Positions 37,232 to 51,151 are shown, counted from the first letter of the stretch. The stretch is DNA of 64,000 nt from Dioscorea cayenensis subsp. rotundata (GCF_009730915.1 NC_052474.1:3135501-3199500), one strand, 5' to 3'. The notes: generated by a model from the sequence alone, not told the origin. Program-made: numbers and translations.

Positions 37232-38040
37232 TTACCTTTCAAGATGAGGTTTAACATGGCCAAGATAGGCAGCAGCTAACATCTTTCCAAGATGAACTTG
37301 AGCATGTGTGGTAAGATGCAAGTGATCCTCTTCTAGTGCCAATCCTTTGGCATCAACACAGAGAACATTGGGGAGCTTGATTCCTTTCTGGGCCTCCCTA
37401 ACAATTTCTGTGAAATTTCCTTCTCCTGATGCAAGAGCAACCTGAATATAGACATGAATGTCTTGTCAATAATCAAGTTATACACCTTGTTCATCAAATT
37501 TAGGAATCATTTAATGGTGCTTTAGCTCAGTGCCACTTCCTGAAAACTAGGAAGGAAAAGTACTGGAAGAATTTTGGATACATGAAATGGACTCATGAGC
37601 TAATTAATAATAGAATTACTAATAATAGAGTGATGGGATTCAGACTTGTAGGAGCTTTTCAAGCAACCTTCAACTATCTAAAACACTAACAAGATGACAT
37701 TCACCTTCCTACAAAAAGTTGGTAGATCAGTGCTTGGATGCTATTAAATTAAGCAAAGTAATGGAATGGAAACAGTAGCTATCTATATCCTTGCACATTT
37801 ATCGTACATCAGTACAGTATAGAACATAAGTAAATTGTGCATCAGTACATAATGGAAAATACAAAAACAATAAGAGATAACAAAAATTCAAAGGCTGATC
37901 ATTTTTTTAGAAATGTGAACACGCCATGATTGAACCTTGACCTGTGAATAAGAAGTGAAATAAGTTGAACCAACTTTTAGTAAACATATTTTGCTCCATT
38001 GTACTTTTTTTATTTTTTAATCAAGCTATTTTTAATATGT

Positions 38041-38092
<52 letters not shown>

Positions 38093-39762
38093 ACAAACGA
38101 CAAAGCGAATGCCAAACAGATATAGAGATGCACTAATTACGGTGATTTGACTGACATGTAACTTTGGAGATGAGAACGAGAGATACTTCTCATATAGCAC
38201 TTGATAAAAAATGTGAATTATAATAGAAGAAGCTCAAACTCAAAATTGAATATAAAAATATTAATATCTTATAAATCATATTAAAAATAAAAATATTTAA
38301 AACTTAAAAAAATAAAAAAATTATATAATTTGTATATTAAGTGACAACCAAAATCACTACTAATGCCAAAATAAAATCGTCACATTGAATATAAATAAAA
38401 ATGGAGATTTTGTTGACCAACAATGGTATTATATAACTCAACCTTCTATTATTACATTTCAAAAATTTGGGCAAAATGCAAAAAGGAATCATCTAGAGGA
38501 AGATTTAAAATGAGTTGCATCATCAAACAAAGAAGGTACGTAAAACTTCATCCAAAATCAATCTGCTTTACACTATCAAGATGATATGATACATAAATTA
38601 ACAATTTTACTCTATCAAATTTAGCCCCTCCCAAATAGTATGCTTTTTAATAGTATAAATAAAAATAAATAAATCATAATTTATTAAAAAAACACAAGTA
38701 AAACAAGACAAATTACAACCAAACAAGTTAAAACAACGAACACTAAAAATAAAATCTTTTAACAATCAAAAAATAAGAAAAAAAAAAGTAGGCTATTATC
38801 AATGTGGTGGCACAGTGATAAAAAGAAATTAATAGATCTTTATTTCTAAATTAGGCATCGTTTATATAAAGATAAAAAAAAAAAAATTGTTCTTTTTAAG
38901 GCTGTACTAGGTCCAAACAAGGCTAATAAAGTAAAAAAAAAATTATCTACAAACTCTTGTGTTGTTATCTACATATTAATAATTATTCCTCGATTTGTCC
39001 TTATTTTCCAAAATAGTTTTGACTAGGTTGACCATCCCACGTGTCAACCCACCAAAATCCCCAACAACTCCTCGGTCCTCGGACAACCTCGTCCAGATCC
39101 CGTGATCCCCGCGTTTTTAATAAGCCATCATCAAAGATTGAAAGCAAGATCAAACGGTTAAAAATGCATCCACGTACCTGGATCACGAGCAGGCCCGGTT
39201 GCCCCAGATCCTCCCTGAGGTCCCGTACCAACCTCGCCATCCTTCCGGCGTACGCCTCCGCCTCCGCCCATCTCCTCGGTGTCACTCTCCCCCTGGTACC
39301 ACAGCACCGCCCCCACCCTCCCTCCTCCCTCTTCCACCGCCGCCCTCGCCCTCCTCACCATCCTCTCATACAACCCTTGTCCTCTCTCCCACTCACTTAT
39401 CGTCGTTCCCCCGATCGCGCACGGAACCAACCCGATCTCGCCCTCGCAACCCCCTGATCTGACGGCGTTGGCGAACGCCATCCCCGGCCCCACTCCGCAG
39501 GTCTTCAGCACGTCGATGTCGGCGTGGAGCGGCTCGTGTGCTGGTTCCCACTGGAGGTGTGCGTTTAGGCGGAGGATTGATTGATTTGGAGAGGATTCAG
39601 GGGGAATGATGTGATCCCAGGTGGTGTTCACTACGCCGCCACGGCCGGCCATGTTGCTCTGCCCGGCGAGGATGAAGATGAGCTTCGATGGCGATCTGAA
39701 ATCGGATTGAGATGGTGATGGGGCGGTGAGAAAGAGGAGGAGGGGGAGAGAATGGGGAGCAT
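37232..39762 (-). CDS. SGNH-fold carbohydrate esterase (sialate O-acetylesterase / DUF303 family), frame broken twice
   Basis: The family comprises plant probable carbohydrate esterases of the At4g34215 type that remove acyl groups from polysaccharides. Two exons, 39178-39762 and 37232-37441, are separated by a 1.7-kb intron. Exon 1 encodes KLIFILAGQSNMAGRGG (block I with the nucleophile Ser in GQSN), EPLHADIDVLKTCGVGPGM, GLVPCAIGGTTISEWERG and VLWYQGESDTEE. Exon 2 encodes ALASGEGNFTEIVREAQKG and ends with DHLHLTTHAQVHLGKMLA, the Asp-x-x-His block of the catalytic triad. Two breaks: the ATG at 39762 and its Leu-rich signal-like N-terminus are one base out of frame with block I (C run, + strand 39742-39746, one base short), and 39267-39269 has one base too many (after GESDTEE; the restored frame gives AEAEAYAGR and DLREDLGQP). 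Apart from these it looks well conserved. Confidence 0.82.
38044..38090. repeat. (AT)23 microsatellite in the esterase intron
   Basis: An uninterrupted AT dinucleotide run, the longest in the window, in the middle of the 1.7-kb intron of the esterase gene. Confidence 0.95.
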
Positions 39763-41174
39763 GGTTGGTGAGTGTGCTGAGTCTTCTCAGAAGACTTCGG
39801 CATTGGAGTGGAGAAATGGATTTGGTTTTTCTTTCTTTCCTTTTTCTTTAATCTCTCAATAATTTAATGGTTTTGGTTCTTAATTGGATTTTTTTTTTTA
39901 ATCATTGGGCACTGACTAAGTTAAAAGGTGGGTCTTTTCTAGTTTGGTTTTTCTTTAATTGAGTTAAAAATGTCGACAAGTCACCTTTCAAATGACAAAC
40001 AAACAGGTGATAATAATTAGACAATATCGGCATTATTTGTGTGATATGTTGGGGGATATGGTAGGATGGCCGTTTGCTTTGAGTTCCTATCCTCAAAGGC
40101 CATGAAGTTGATGTTGCTTTTAATTGTCAGGATGTACTCTTTTCAATTAGTTTTATTGACTTTAGAAACTGTATGAATCCATGCATATTATCGATTTTGA
40201 TAATAATAACAAAAAATAGTAATGTAGAATTAGAGAAAAATGCGGTTGTTGCGTTTTAGTCAAACAACCCAACTAATGGTCAATAATCAATAGATCCATT
40301 AATTTTAGAAGGAGAGTCATTCAGTCACTCCCCCACAAGACCAAACTTCTGAATAAAGTGGATAAACCACAATTTATTAAAAGAAAGAAGAAGAAAGTCT
40401 AGATCTGAGAAAACTGTCATAGAAGATCAAACAAAGTAAAGAGCGTAATCCTCACCGCAGATGATGAGAAAAAGCAGTGACAAAAAGCAAAGATAAAACA
40501 ACAACAAGATAAATGTGACAATAATTATTGTAATTGGGTTGGATGAAAACTATCAAATGTGTTATATTTTTTTCTTTTTAAGTTAACAATGTTGATAAGG
40601 AGAAGCCACCTTACATATACTTTAAATATTCAATAATATTTTAGAATATAGTCAGAGTTAACAATACCACCACTTTATTTCCTGCCGTGACATTTTGTTA
40701 CATGCTTGTTAGATTAAAAAAATTTACACTTGAAAATTTGCTCATAAAATGACTTGGTCCATCATATTCATTTTACAAAGAACACAAAAGCCACTATCTA
40801 TAGCGCACACAAACTACCTTATAATTTATAACGGTTTATCAATTCATTTCAATAAAACACTAAAATACCTCAAAACACAACACAAATCTTAACACTTTTA
40901 CTGAAAATTAAATTAATTCGCAATAATTTATTATAATAATAATAATAAAAAAATTTGTGACACGGACTCAGGCACATAACCAGAACCGGGTCGTGATCGG
41001 GCTTGAACCGGCTCGCCGGCAAACCCGGATAAAAAGCCATCATCCCGCGAGTACACCATACCGTTCAAAATCCCGATCAGGAAGTCACTTATATCGCTAA
41101 ACCGAGATATTTTCCTCTCTATCGTCATGCTCTAGCTCGTCGTCCTCACTCATCTCATCCACTCCTCTGCAGCC
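39763..41174. promoter_or_regulatory. Divergent intergenic region between the esterase and MRL1
   Basis: 1.4 kb between two start codons pointing away from each other, so it must hold both promoters. It is AT-rich except for the last roughly 200 bases, which form a GC-richer MRL1 leader. A GATAAAAAG TATA-like site is at about 41026. No gene is supported here. Confidence 0.45.
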
Positions 41175-44100
41175 ATGGACCTCATCCTCTCTTCCAAGAC
41201 CCCAAACCCTTATCTCCACCATCTCCCTCCCCTCTCCCTCCCATTTCCGTCTATCAAGCTCTTTCCGGAGAGAGTTCTTTGGATGCGGGAACCATTCGAG
41301 GCTCCATGACAGCCGACCAAGACGACGATGTAGGAAACTACGGTTTCCACGCTACTCTTCCCCGCAGTGCCTCTCTCAAGATTTCCCAGACCCTGTCCTT
41401 GTTGTCGCCGTTGCATTCGTGGCTTTTACTGCGCTGCAAGTGATTTATCTGTATTTGTCCCGAAGAAGGCGTGAAGCTGCGGAAGTGAGTACTTGGTTTT
41501 TTCTTCTCTTTTTTCACAGTGTTGTAATTACTTTTGCTGTTTATGGACTCTTGGTTGTTTGCGTGGTTGTAGAATTGTTTTAATGGTTGCACTGCTTGTG
41601 AGTGGGCAATATCTTATTTGAAGTAGTAACTGCTGTGATGAATTTGATTTCTTTGATTTCATCAAATTTTTCTATTGAGGTTACAATTCAGGGCATTTAT
41701 TTTCTGACAATGCTTGAATCGTTCAAAAGGCTATTCATTTTCAAAACCAAAGTCCAGTTATCATCAGCCATTATTTAGTTATGATGATACTTAAGCATTC
41801 ATTTTCCTAATATCCCTCTTTTGACCAAACTAACCATGAAATGGTCATGGGAATGCAATCCATTTGATGACCATGAACGTGCAAAATGATAATTGTTGTT
41901 TTCATCAATTACATTTATTTTGAAGAAGAGCTGTTATTTCTCTTCTCAGGATCCTTTACATCTTTTTGTGATGATTAATTTTAGTCAATTAGATGAGTTT
42001 CTCTGATGTTTCTTGGTGGTAACGTTACATTCCATTAAACTGCTGCGAGTTATAGTTCTTTTGAACCAGGATTTGGTGATTACTGGTGCGTTAGATTAGA
42101 TTTGGATTGGCAAGTCGTTTTTTGGCTTTTCTTTTTTACTGTATTGTATTTGTTTTTAGTTTCATGGCATCATGCTGCTCTGCTTAAGTATAACATTCCC
42201 TCCATTGGCAAATTTTCATCAATTCAATTTTTGCATAGCACAACAACTGAATCAAATTGATTTCGTAGTTCTTGTTCAAATCTTTTAAATCATTCCTGAG
42301 TTACAATGTTCTGAAATAGAATTGCTTTTATCAAGTTTAGAACTGTGCAAGATTATGTAATGGCATTGGAACTTCCAAATTGCTCACTAAGGAAATTTAT
42401 ATCCCTGTGATCAAGCTTAGTAGTGCATAATTTCATTTGTTTGTGTAAGCCTAAAAACACCTTCCTATGTTATAATTACTCTCTAAGTGGAATTGTTTCA
42501 CCAATATGTTGAATTTTCTTTTAAGTATATCTTCATGTTCTTGATCTGCTGTCTTAAGACATTCCTACAATTTCCCGTCATATTCAAGTTCTATTGACTT
42601 CTGTGCCTGATTATTAGCCCAAAAAATACTAAAAAAGTTTTACGATTTTTCCTTAATATGCTTGTGGCTGTCTCGTTATAGCTCTCTGAGGTGGAAAATG
42701 TTGGTGTCCCTCTAAGCTATGAAATTCTCAGATCAGGAAAGCATATTGTGAAGACTAAAGTTGTTAACACGTTCGATTCAGAAGCAGGGTACATCATGAA
42801 GGTGGGCTTAGCTCTATTGATGCTCATGATACTTTGTTTTTGAATGATGCTTCAGCATTGAGCGCTTCAACCAACAGATTTGGCTTGTTACACGTTCTCA
42901 CACCGTGGATTGTTACAGGAACCCAGTCTCAGAATTCCTTCAATTCAAACTGATGCAGGATTGGCTGACATACCTTTGACCAAGGAGTTTGGTGGTTTAT
43001 CTGTGATGCCTGATGGCTTCGGTGTAATTGAGCAAGAACATTGTCTATTCCATATCCCAGAAATTCAGCAGGGAAGGCAACAGGATGATATGGCAGTGTC
43101 TAATAACCCTTTTATGAAGATGGGGAACAAGCCTGGTGGCAATATTACTTTAGAGAATGGAGATAGAGGGAGCAATGCAGACAGTCGGCTTGAGCCTACT
43201 TCTGCGGTTGTCAACAATAATAGACCGCACATGCAATTGACCAGTGATTTCACTGCTTCAAGTGCAAGAAAGCAACCTGATGTATCAATGTTCAAAGATT
43301 TCACTATGGAGTTCTCTAAATTTACTCTTCAGGATGGCAATGTTTCCCATTCTCAATTAAGATCTTCACAAAAGAGAGCTGATGTTCTGGTTAAAGCTTC
43401 TATTTCTTCTGCAGGTTTTACTAAGAAACTGATGGCTTCTGATTAAGATTTCAAAACTCCAAATTTTATATCCTTTAAATGTTCTTTCTGCTCCATTCAG
43501 CCGCAACAAAGTTGCTCATGTTTTTATTGTTTGATCACACTTGTGTGTTTGAATGATAAATCTTAGTTTTGCAGATTATTCAGAAGCCCCAGTACCTGTG
43601 GCATGCACCAAGGAAGTTTCTATGAATAAAGCAAAGCATGTGACAAGTACCCGTGGCTTTACAAAAGATACAAGGAAAAGACTTACAGATAAAAGTCATA
43701 ATAAGAAGCCTGGATTCCCTCACTCTAATGGTAGCCTTGTTAAAGATGCACTTGATCTGCCTGCCTACTTAAGAGCTTATACTAGCCTCTTAAGAGAATC
43801 CAGGTATTCTATACTTTTGTGTTAGAGCTTTTCGAAACTCATTTTGGGCCAAAAAAAATAGTCTCTGATAAAGCTGATCTCTTTATAAAATTTTCCAATT
43901 TTCTAATAGATTTTTATCAGCATCAAGTTAAGTTTACCTTATTAGAGGAACTAATTGTCCCACATTAGTTAGTAAATATGGATATGAATATATAAGTCCG
44001 GGTCTTTCTTCCTATCAGCTTGGGCTTTTGGGTTGAGTTGAGGCTAATCAAATGTTTGTTTTGCATATAACATGGTATTATAGGATTTATAGCTTGGTTT

Positions 44101-46449
44101 GTTTGCAACATGTCTAATTGGGCCAACATAATATGGCTGATTTGCATCTAATATATCTTAATAGCATTAACTTACTTTGCCTCTCCTATTATCATTTCTC
44201 CTGTCTTATAATTTACATTTGCTGATTATATTCTCTATAAGGTTACGTGACTGTCTGGATTTGCTAGAAAGTGTGGACAGAAAGAGCTTATTGGACATGG
44301 ACAAGGTGGATATTTAAGACATATTTTTGGCCACTTCATCCTTGTTATAAGTTTAGTTGCTCCTTTGTTCTTTACAATCCGCTATCATTCTGCAACTTAC
44401 AGATTAATCCTGTAAAGTTCCTGAATGTCTGCAAAAAGCAAAAGGCCCTGAAAGAGGCATTCCGTTTTGTTAAACTAATCGAGAAACCAACACTAAGCAC
44501 ATTTAATATGCTTTTGTCTGTATGTGCAAGCTCACAGGATTTTGAAGGTACTTGCAATTATTTCTTGTTAATTTTTGGCCTGTGACATGGTTCTATTCAT
44601 CATGCATAGTTTCTGGATGATGTCCAAATGTGTTATCTCCATATTCTGTATTTAGGAGCTTTCCAAGTTATGCTGCTTGTTAAGGAAGCAGGACTAAAAC
44701 CTGACTGCAAGCTTTACACTACACTGATATCAACATGTGCTAAATGTGGAAAAGTTGATGCTATGTTTGAGGTATGTTGGCCTAATCATTTATACTGCTG
44801 GTGTAGCTGTTAATTTGGTAAATGCTAAATGTGGAAAAGTTGAAAGCAAAGTGAGACATAAATATTGTCTAGTGTCTGTTAAACGAACCATTATCCATAT
44901 CTGATTTTTGACGGTTCAGATCCAGATTTAACTTGGTATGATGTATGAAGGTTTCTTCATTTGTTGAATGTTTTTGAAGTTCTCTTCTAGGTTTTTCATG
45001 AAATGGTCAATGCTGGGGTGGAACCTAATGTTAATACGTATGGTGCACTTATTGATGGTTGTGCCAGAGCTGGCCAAGTGCCTAAAGCATTTGGTGCTTA
45101 TGGAATTATGAGATCCAAGGTATGCTTGTGGAGAGGCTTTTGAAAGTATGGAGGATATAAATGATTGTTCCTGAAAAACAAACTTAAGATGACTAAAATG
45201 AAGAACTCATGTTGTGCTATTGTTGACAATTCATCTCAATTTGCATGCTTAACAAGGTATTTTATGCAGTAGAGAGTGCAACCTGACCGTGTTATATTCA
45301 ATGCTTTGATCACCGCATGTGGTCAATCGGGAGCAGTGGATCGTGCATTTGATGTTTTAGCAGAAATGAGGGCTGAACCAAAACCAATAGATCCTGATCA
45401 TGTTACTGTTGGCGCTTTGATGAGAACATGCATCCAAGCTGGTCAGGTATGAAACACGCTAATTTCAGGATTATTGCGTGAACTCCTGTCTGGATACTCC
45501 CCCATGTGGGCTGTGAATACTAGCTTGTTGACTATATTCAAACTCTGCTTAATGTTAGTGATTTTTTGTAGGTTGAACGTGCTCATGAAGTTTACAAAAT
45601 GCTTCATGAATACAACATAAAAGGCACACCAGTTGTATACACAATAGCTGTCAGTAGCTGTAGCCAGACTGGTGATCTAGATTTTGCACTCAGTGTTTAT
45701 GATGACATGAAAAAGAAAGGAGTGATGCCGGATGAGGTAATATTTGTTATAATCATATTCTTGATAATGTACAGACCATGGACCTTGCTTTTCTTACACT
45801 TGATGATAATAGGATTTCCTAGAAATAGTATGTAGATGTAGACAATACAAGTCTGGAGATGTAGATATGCATTTTATGGTTCTGAGGTTAGTGACAGGCA
45901 AATACTCAATTATCCTGTTTAAATTGATCACAAACAACACTCAAGTTCTCCGAACATTTGGGTGTTACTTGATTCTCGCATCTCTTGATTCTCATATCTT
46001 TTAAATCTAGTATGGGCTTACTGCCATAATAAGAGCTAAAATAAATTATAGGCTTGAATGGCATGCTTTTTAAAGCTTGTTGAGTAGCAGTGGCATAGTT
46101 ATGACTTAGGACAGAAAGTGTGTAGTACTGAAAATAGTATATTTTAGACTAGCAGAGAACATGGCCAAAATAGTTTGAGGATAGTTTTGTGTAAAATTGT
46201 AAGAAATGGATTAGGCATGTGATATGAAGGTCAGCTGTGATCCTTCAGAGTTACATTTGCAATTATTAGATGAGCTATGGTTAAGTATAGGTCAAAATCT
46301 TGCTGTATGGATGTGTGAGATTGGTTTTAGAAATGCCCAGAGTGGTTACCTATGCTGCTAGGGAATGCTGTCTATGGATATTCAACTTGTATCTGGTATG
46401 CTATGATATCTGATAAAGACATGATACACTTTGACTAGAAAAACCAGTG

Positions 46450-46480
<31 letters not shown>

Positions 46481-49400
46481 TGTTGACTTTTATGTCAATG
46501 CAGATGTTCTTCAGCACTTTGATAGATGTTGCTGGCCATGCTGGAAAGGCAGAGGCAGCCTTTGAAATCCTACAAGATGCAAAATCTAAAGGAGTACAAA
46601 TTGGAATCATGTCCTATAGCTCATTGATGGGGGCTTGCTGTAATGTAAGTTCATTCACAAATGACTTGAGGTTTGAGTTTTGAGTTTTGTTCAAGTAATC
46701 TTGAAAAATCAGAAGGTTTCTTTGTTGGAAAATTAATTAAATTCCGTTCTATGCTATTAATTCACATTTCCTACATTGTTACTTTTTTATTTTCTTTTTG
46801 TTTTTGTAGATTTTCTATCAAAATAAGAGTCTGTTATTGAGGATTATATAAAGTGTTAACATATAGCCCCATATCTTGTGTCAGGGAAAGAATTGGCAGA
46901 AGGCACTTGAGCTATATGAAGATATCAAGGCTGTTCAATTACTTCCAACTGTTTCCACACTTAATGCTTTGCTCACTTCCTTATGTATGCCCCTTCAACA
47001 AGAAACTGCAGCATAGTCATATTGTTAATAATAAGAGTAATAATATATATGTATTATATACTTTAGTTATCTCTGTTCTCCGTAATACAATACTAGGATT
47101 CCTGCCGATCTGCTTTAGTTTTCTGCCTTGATTTTATTAAATATTATTCTATAATTTATTACGATATAATAGTTAGTTAGTCCTTGATATTTTGCTCATG
47201 AATGATAAATTGGCCCATGCATTTCTCAGTTAAGATATTAGCCTTAAACTGTGCATGATATGAGTATACATTTCCAAATGAACATTACCTCTAATAAGGT
47301 GATATGCTGTATGGTAATGCAACCTAAAGTTGTAAAAGGATTTCCTGGTGCACCGCACTGGTAGTCCCACTTGTGCGTCAGATGTCTTTGTTGTCTGATA
47401 TTGCCTTTTCTGGGGTTAAAGTGTCTATCTTTCTGGTATCATAATTGCAGGTGATGGTGGCCAATTACTGAAGTCTATTGAAGTTCTTGATGAACTGAGG
47501 GATGCAGGAGTGCAACCAAATGAAATTACATATTCTATTCTCATAGTGGCGTGTGAAAAGTAATAGCTCTTAGCCTTCTAAATTTTTGAACAAAATACTG
47601 GTATCTGATCCACAATTTCTTTGATTAAAGGAAGGATGAGGCAGAATTAGGCTTCATGCTGCTCTCAAAGGCCAAAGAGGACAGGATTCTTCCTAACCTC
47701 ATAATATGCCGGTGCTTGACTGGTAAGAAAATTAGTTCCATGAAGTACTATGGTGCTGAGATGCAATATATTTCTCGAGAATTGTTTGGTTTCTCTGATT
47801 AGCTATCCAAATGCATTGTTGGAATAAACCCGTGGTATAAAACTTTGCATTTTATTGTAATTTGTTCTCTTTGTATTTGGCTTGACATGAATGCTATTGT
47901 GAAAAATGTTTTCATTCCTGACTTTGTAGGTTTGTGCCTACGAAGTTTTAAGAAGGCCTATTCCATTGGCGAGCCTGTAATTTCATTTGATGGTGGAAGA
48001 CCCCATATTGACAACGAATGGTATTGTATTTTATTATAATTTCAATTGGTACTTCAGAAATTTTTACATGTAGAAGGCATGCATCAGCTACTAGTTTGAA
48101 GGTATGCGGTACCTACTGATGGAAATGCATGTTACGCGTGTATTGGGCGAGTTGTCAGCTATTACTTTGAAGATGTAGGGTATCTACTGATGGATATACA
48201 CATATTTATGTGCCTGATATATGTAATCATGGGTGCATGAAATTATGTGATCTCTAACCAATAATAAAGTTTGAACTGGAGGTTGAAGTTGATGCCAAAT
48301 TTATATGAGAATTATTGTTTCCAAATACTGCCAAAACAAGTACGGATTACATTATACTTGTATTTCAAACATGGTGAATGGGTACACATGTTTCCTGGGT
48401 ATTGGACTAGTTGTCACTTACCTTTACCTGTTAATAATTGCTGGTTATAAATACTTGATAGTTATTTGCCTTCATGAATTGCTTCTGTATTACCTAATTG
48501 CATGTGATACATGCAAGCCTCTTGGATTGGCTACTCAGGATCCAACTAACGATTTATTCCATAATTGTCTCATTGAGGGGGCCTGTATAATTACCCTCCT
48601 TAAGTATGTATGAGTATCATCATATAAAATTTGTCAATCATACCAATCGCAGTTATTCTAAGCCAGCAGAAATTAAAAGAATTGACAAATTCTTTCTGAG
48701 GGAGGTTCATTTTCACCAATATCTGTCACTTTTGCACAGAATTTGGAATAATATGTTCCCCATATTCTCCTGCTACCAGATCAAATGTGAATGACTTTCA
48801 TTTTCTATTGACACCTCAGTTGCATCTCACAGTCCACTAGGTCTCTGTCCCTTTTTTGTTACTTCATGGTGCTTGGCACCATGGAGAGATCAACTTGGTC
48901 TGTTCTTAGTGAACTGTTATTACAGGCTGAATCCTTTTTGCTTGACCCTGCTATGGCATTAATGAGCCATCTTTTCCTGCAATCGAATTTCATTATGGAA
49001 TTCATTTTTTTTCTTTTGAAATGCCCCATCTTATGCAGCATGTACTTATTTGAATTGTTACCCTGTGGCAAAAATTTTTTCCCCAGGTTGATTTGACTCT
49101 TTTGTTTGAAACTATTTATTGATATTTGACAGGACATCACGTGCAATAATGGCCTATCGTGAAACAATTGCTGCTGGTGTGATACCTACAATTGAAGTCT
49201 TTTCTCAAGTTTTAGGTTGTTTGCAGTTTCCCCGTGATTCTGCAGCGAAAGAAAGATTTTTCCAAAATTTAGGGGTCAGTGTTGACGCTCCACGGTCAAG
49301 TTTGTATTCCTTGCTCGATGGCTTTGGAGAATATGATACCAGATCATTTTCTGTGCTTGAGGTGCACAAATGATATAAACAATGTTTCCTGATAATCTTT

Positions 49401-51151
49401 TGGCATGTTATTCACTTTTTTTCCCAAAAAAGACAGATTTTGTAATCAGCAGTTGTTCTTTATTTCAGGAAGCTACTTCATTGGGTGTGATTCCACGAGG
49501 CTCCTTCAAGGATGGTCCAATTGTTGTTGATGCAAGGAAGTTTCAGATTCACATCGTTGAGGTTAGATTTTTTTTCTAGCCATAAAGAATTATTTTGCCA
49601 TCATCCTCATTTATTAGCATTTGGTCACGAGTACTACTTATTAGAGCGAACATTATGTAAAAATCAGTCCCCTCATTGTGTCTTTGAAAATCTCCCAGGT
49701 TTATATATTAACAATCTTGAAAGGTTTGAAGCATCGGCTGGCTGCTGGTAATGAGCTCTTGATGAACAGAATGAATTTATTTCTCAAATTTCATTATTAG
49801 TTTTCACTTTAATAATTTTAACTAAGGCCTCATTGGCTGAAGATAATCCTGCTTAGTGGCATTCAAGAGGACTTCATTTTCGAAAATGTTTGCTTTATTA
49901 TTATTATTATGATGGCTACCAAAGGAATGGTTTCTTTTCATTAAATGTAATATGAATTACTTTGTGTAGGAAAGTGTGTAATGATTTGGTTTGAGGCTAA
50001 ATCTAATTGTTTGGATTACTTGTTGAAGGCGCATATGATGTGTTGCAGGTGCAAAGCTACCAAATATCATCATCTTATTACCAACAGAAAAAACAAGAAT
50101 TGAGTCTGCCAATGAAGAGAGAACAATCAACCTTGCTGGGAGGTGAGGGATATTTCTGTTTCATGTTTAATTGCTTGTCATCTATGTCTAAAATTTATAT
50201 AATATCATCATAAATAGGATACTAGGTGTATAAAAACTTGGTGCAGTAAAAAAGTTTTAAGCAAAGCCTTAAAACATGCTCAGTTTTGGAAATAAGGGAG
50301 TTTATGGTTGCAACCCTTGGATTAAAATATACAGGAACTCATAAACTTAAGTAAAACTTTGAGATGAAGCTCATATAAGTGCTTCTAGTGTTATTTCCTA
50401 TAGCCTGATGAGTCAGTTTGGGCTTAATTAGGTTGGTTAATTATGCAACTTTGTGGACTGGAATCTTGAAACCCAGAATTCCTTCTGATGTCTTGAGGTA
50501 TGCGAAAGTGAGTGCATAGATTAGAAACAAAAATCACATTTGAGGAGATCTATTAGACTCCAAATTTATTGATTTCTCATGTAGTAATCTGTGCTGTATA
50601 AACTATGTGATTTACGCACCAATCTTAGTTGATTTACACATCAAATGTAAAGAATCAACTTCTTCATACAGCTGTTCTGCCTTTGATTTGCTTGATGTTG
50701 CATGGAAGCTCTCTGATGTAGCAAGTGTAGTTGTTGGATGCAAGTTGGCGTTTCCACTGATCCATTAACATTCTTTTCCTTACGAGAATGGTTCTGCTAA
50801 CATAGTTGTCAAACACGTCACGCTAACATAACTGGACTGGACCTTCTCAGATATTTGGCTTGGTTGACATTGTGTTTGAAAACTTGCCTTTGTCGATGCA
50901 GGGTTGGTCAGGCTGTCTGTTCCTTATTGAGGAGGTTAGAACTTCCTTACATCGGAGATGAATCATACGGAAAGATACGGATAAACGGTTTGATTCTAAG
51001 AAGGTGGTTCAAACCCAAGCTTATGGACCTGTCTTATACCGGAAGACCATTCGGGATTAATTCTTTACCAACGCGCTTAGCCAAAGGAATCACTGAGCAG
51101 CAGCGCAACATTCGCAACTTCAACAATCTGTCTATTGAACACTATGGATAG
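41175..51151 (+). CDS. MRL1: MRL1-type pentatricopeptide repeat protein, chloroplastic
   Basis: MRL1 is a nuclear-encoded plastid PPR protein needed to stabilise or process rbcL mRNA (Rubisco large subunit). Twenty exons: 41175-41484, 42682-42801, 42878-43414, 43575-43803, 44242-44305, 44403-44547, 44656-44771, 44991-45119, 45273-45446, 45572-45736, 46504-46644, 46885-46984, 47451-47559, 47631-47722, 47930-48020, 49133-49361, 49469-49561, 49699-49747, 50049-50142 and 50902-51151; about 1,079 codons, the length known for MRL1. Exons 6-14 carry consecutive 35-residue PPR motifs (for example TFNMLLSVCASSQDFEGAFQ, TYGALIDGCARAGQVPKAFG, IFNALITACGQSGAVDRAFD, YTIAVSSCSQTGDLDFALS). The tail (GFGEYDTRSFSVLEEATSLG, LKGLKHRLAAGAKLPNI, LLRRLELPY) is MRL1-specific. 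Exon 1 encodes a basic transit-like N-terminus plus a membrane-like segment (VLVVAVAFVAFTALQVIYLY). Exon 1 has one extra base at 41262-41264 (TTT), and the exon 2/3 junction is out of phase. Confidence 0.9.
46455..46480. repeat. (CT)13 microsatellite in the MRL1 intron before exon 11
   Basis: The tract ends about 23 bases before the acceptor at 46503 and so supplies the polypyrimidine tract of that intron. Length variation could affect splicing strength. Confidence 0.8.

Noticed and set aside
39041-39584. Plus-strand Pro/Ser-rich frames
   Set aside because: Antisense to the esterase first exon, which carries the catalytic motifs on the minus strand.
48305-48613. 102-codon frame inside an MRL1 intron
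   Set aside because: Lies wholly within the intron between exons 15 and 16 and has no recognisable domain.
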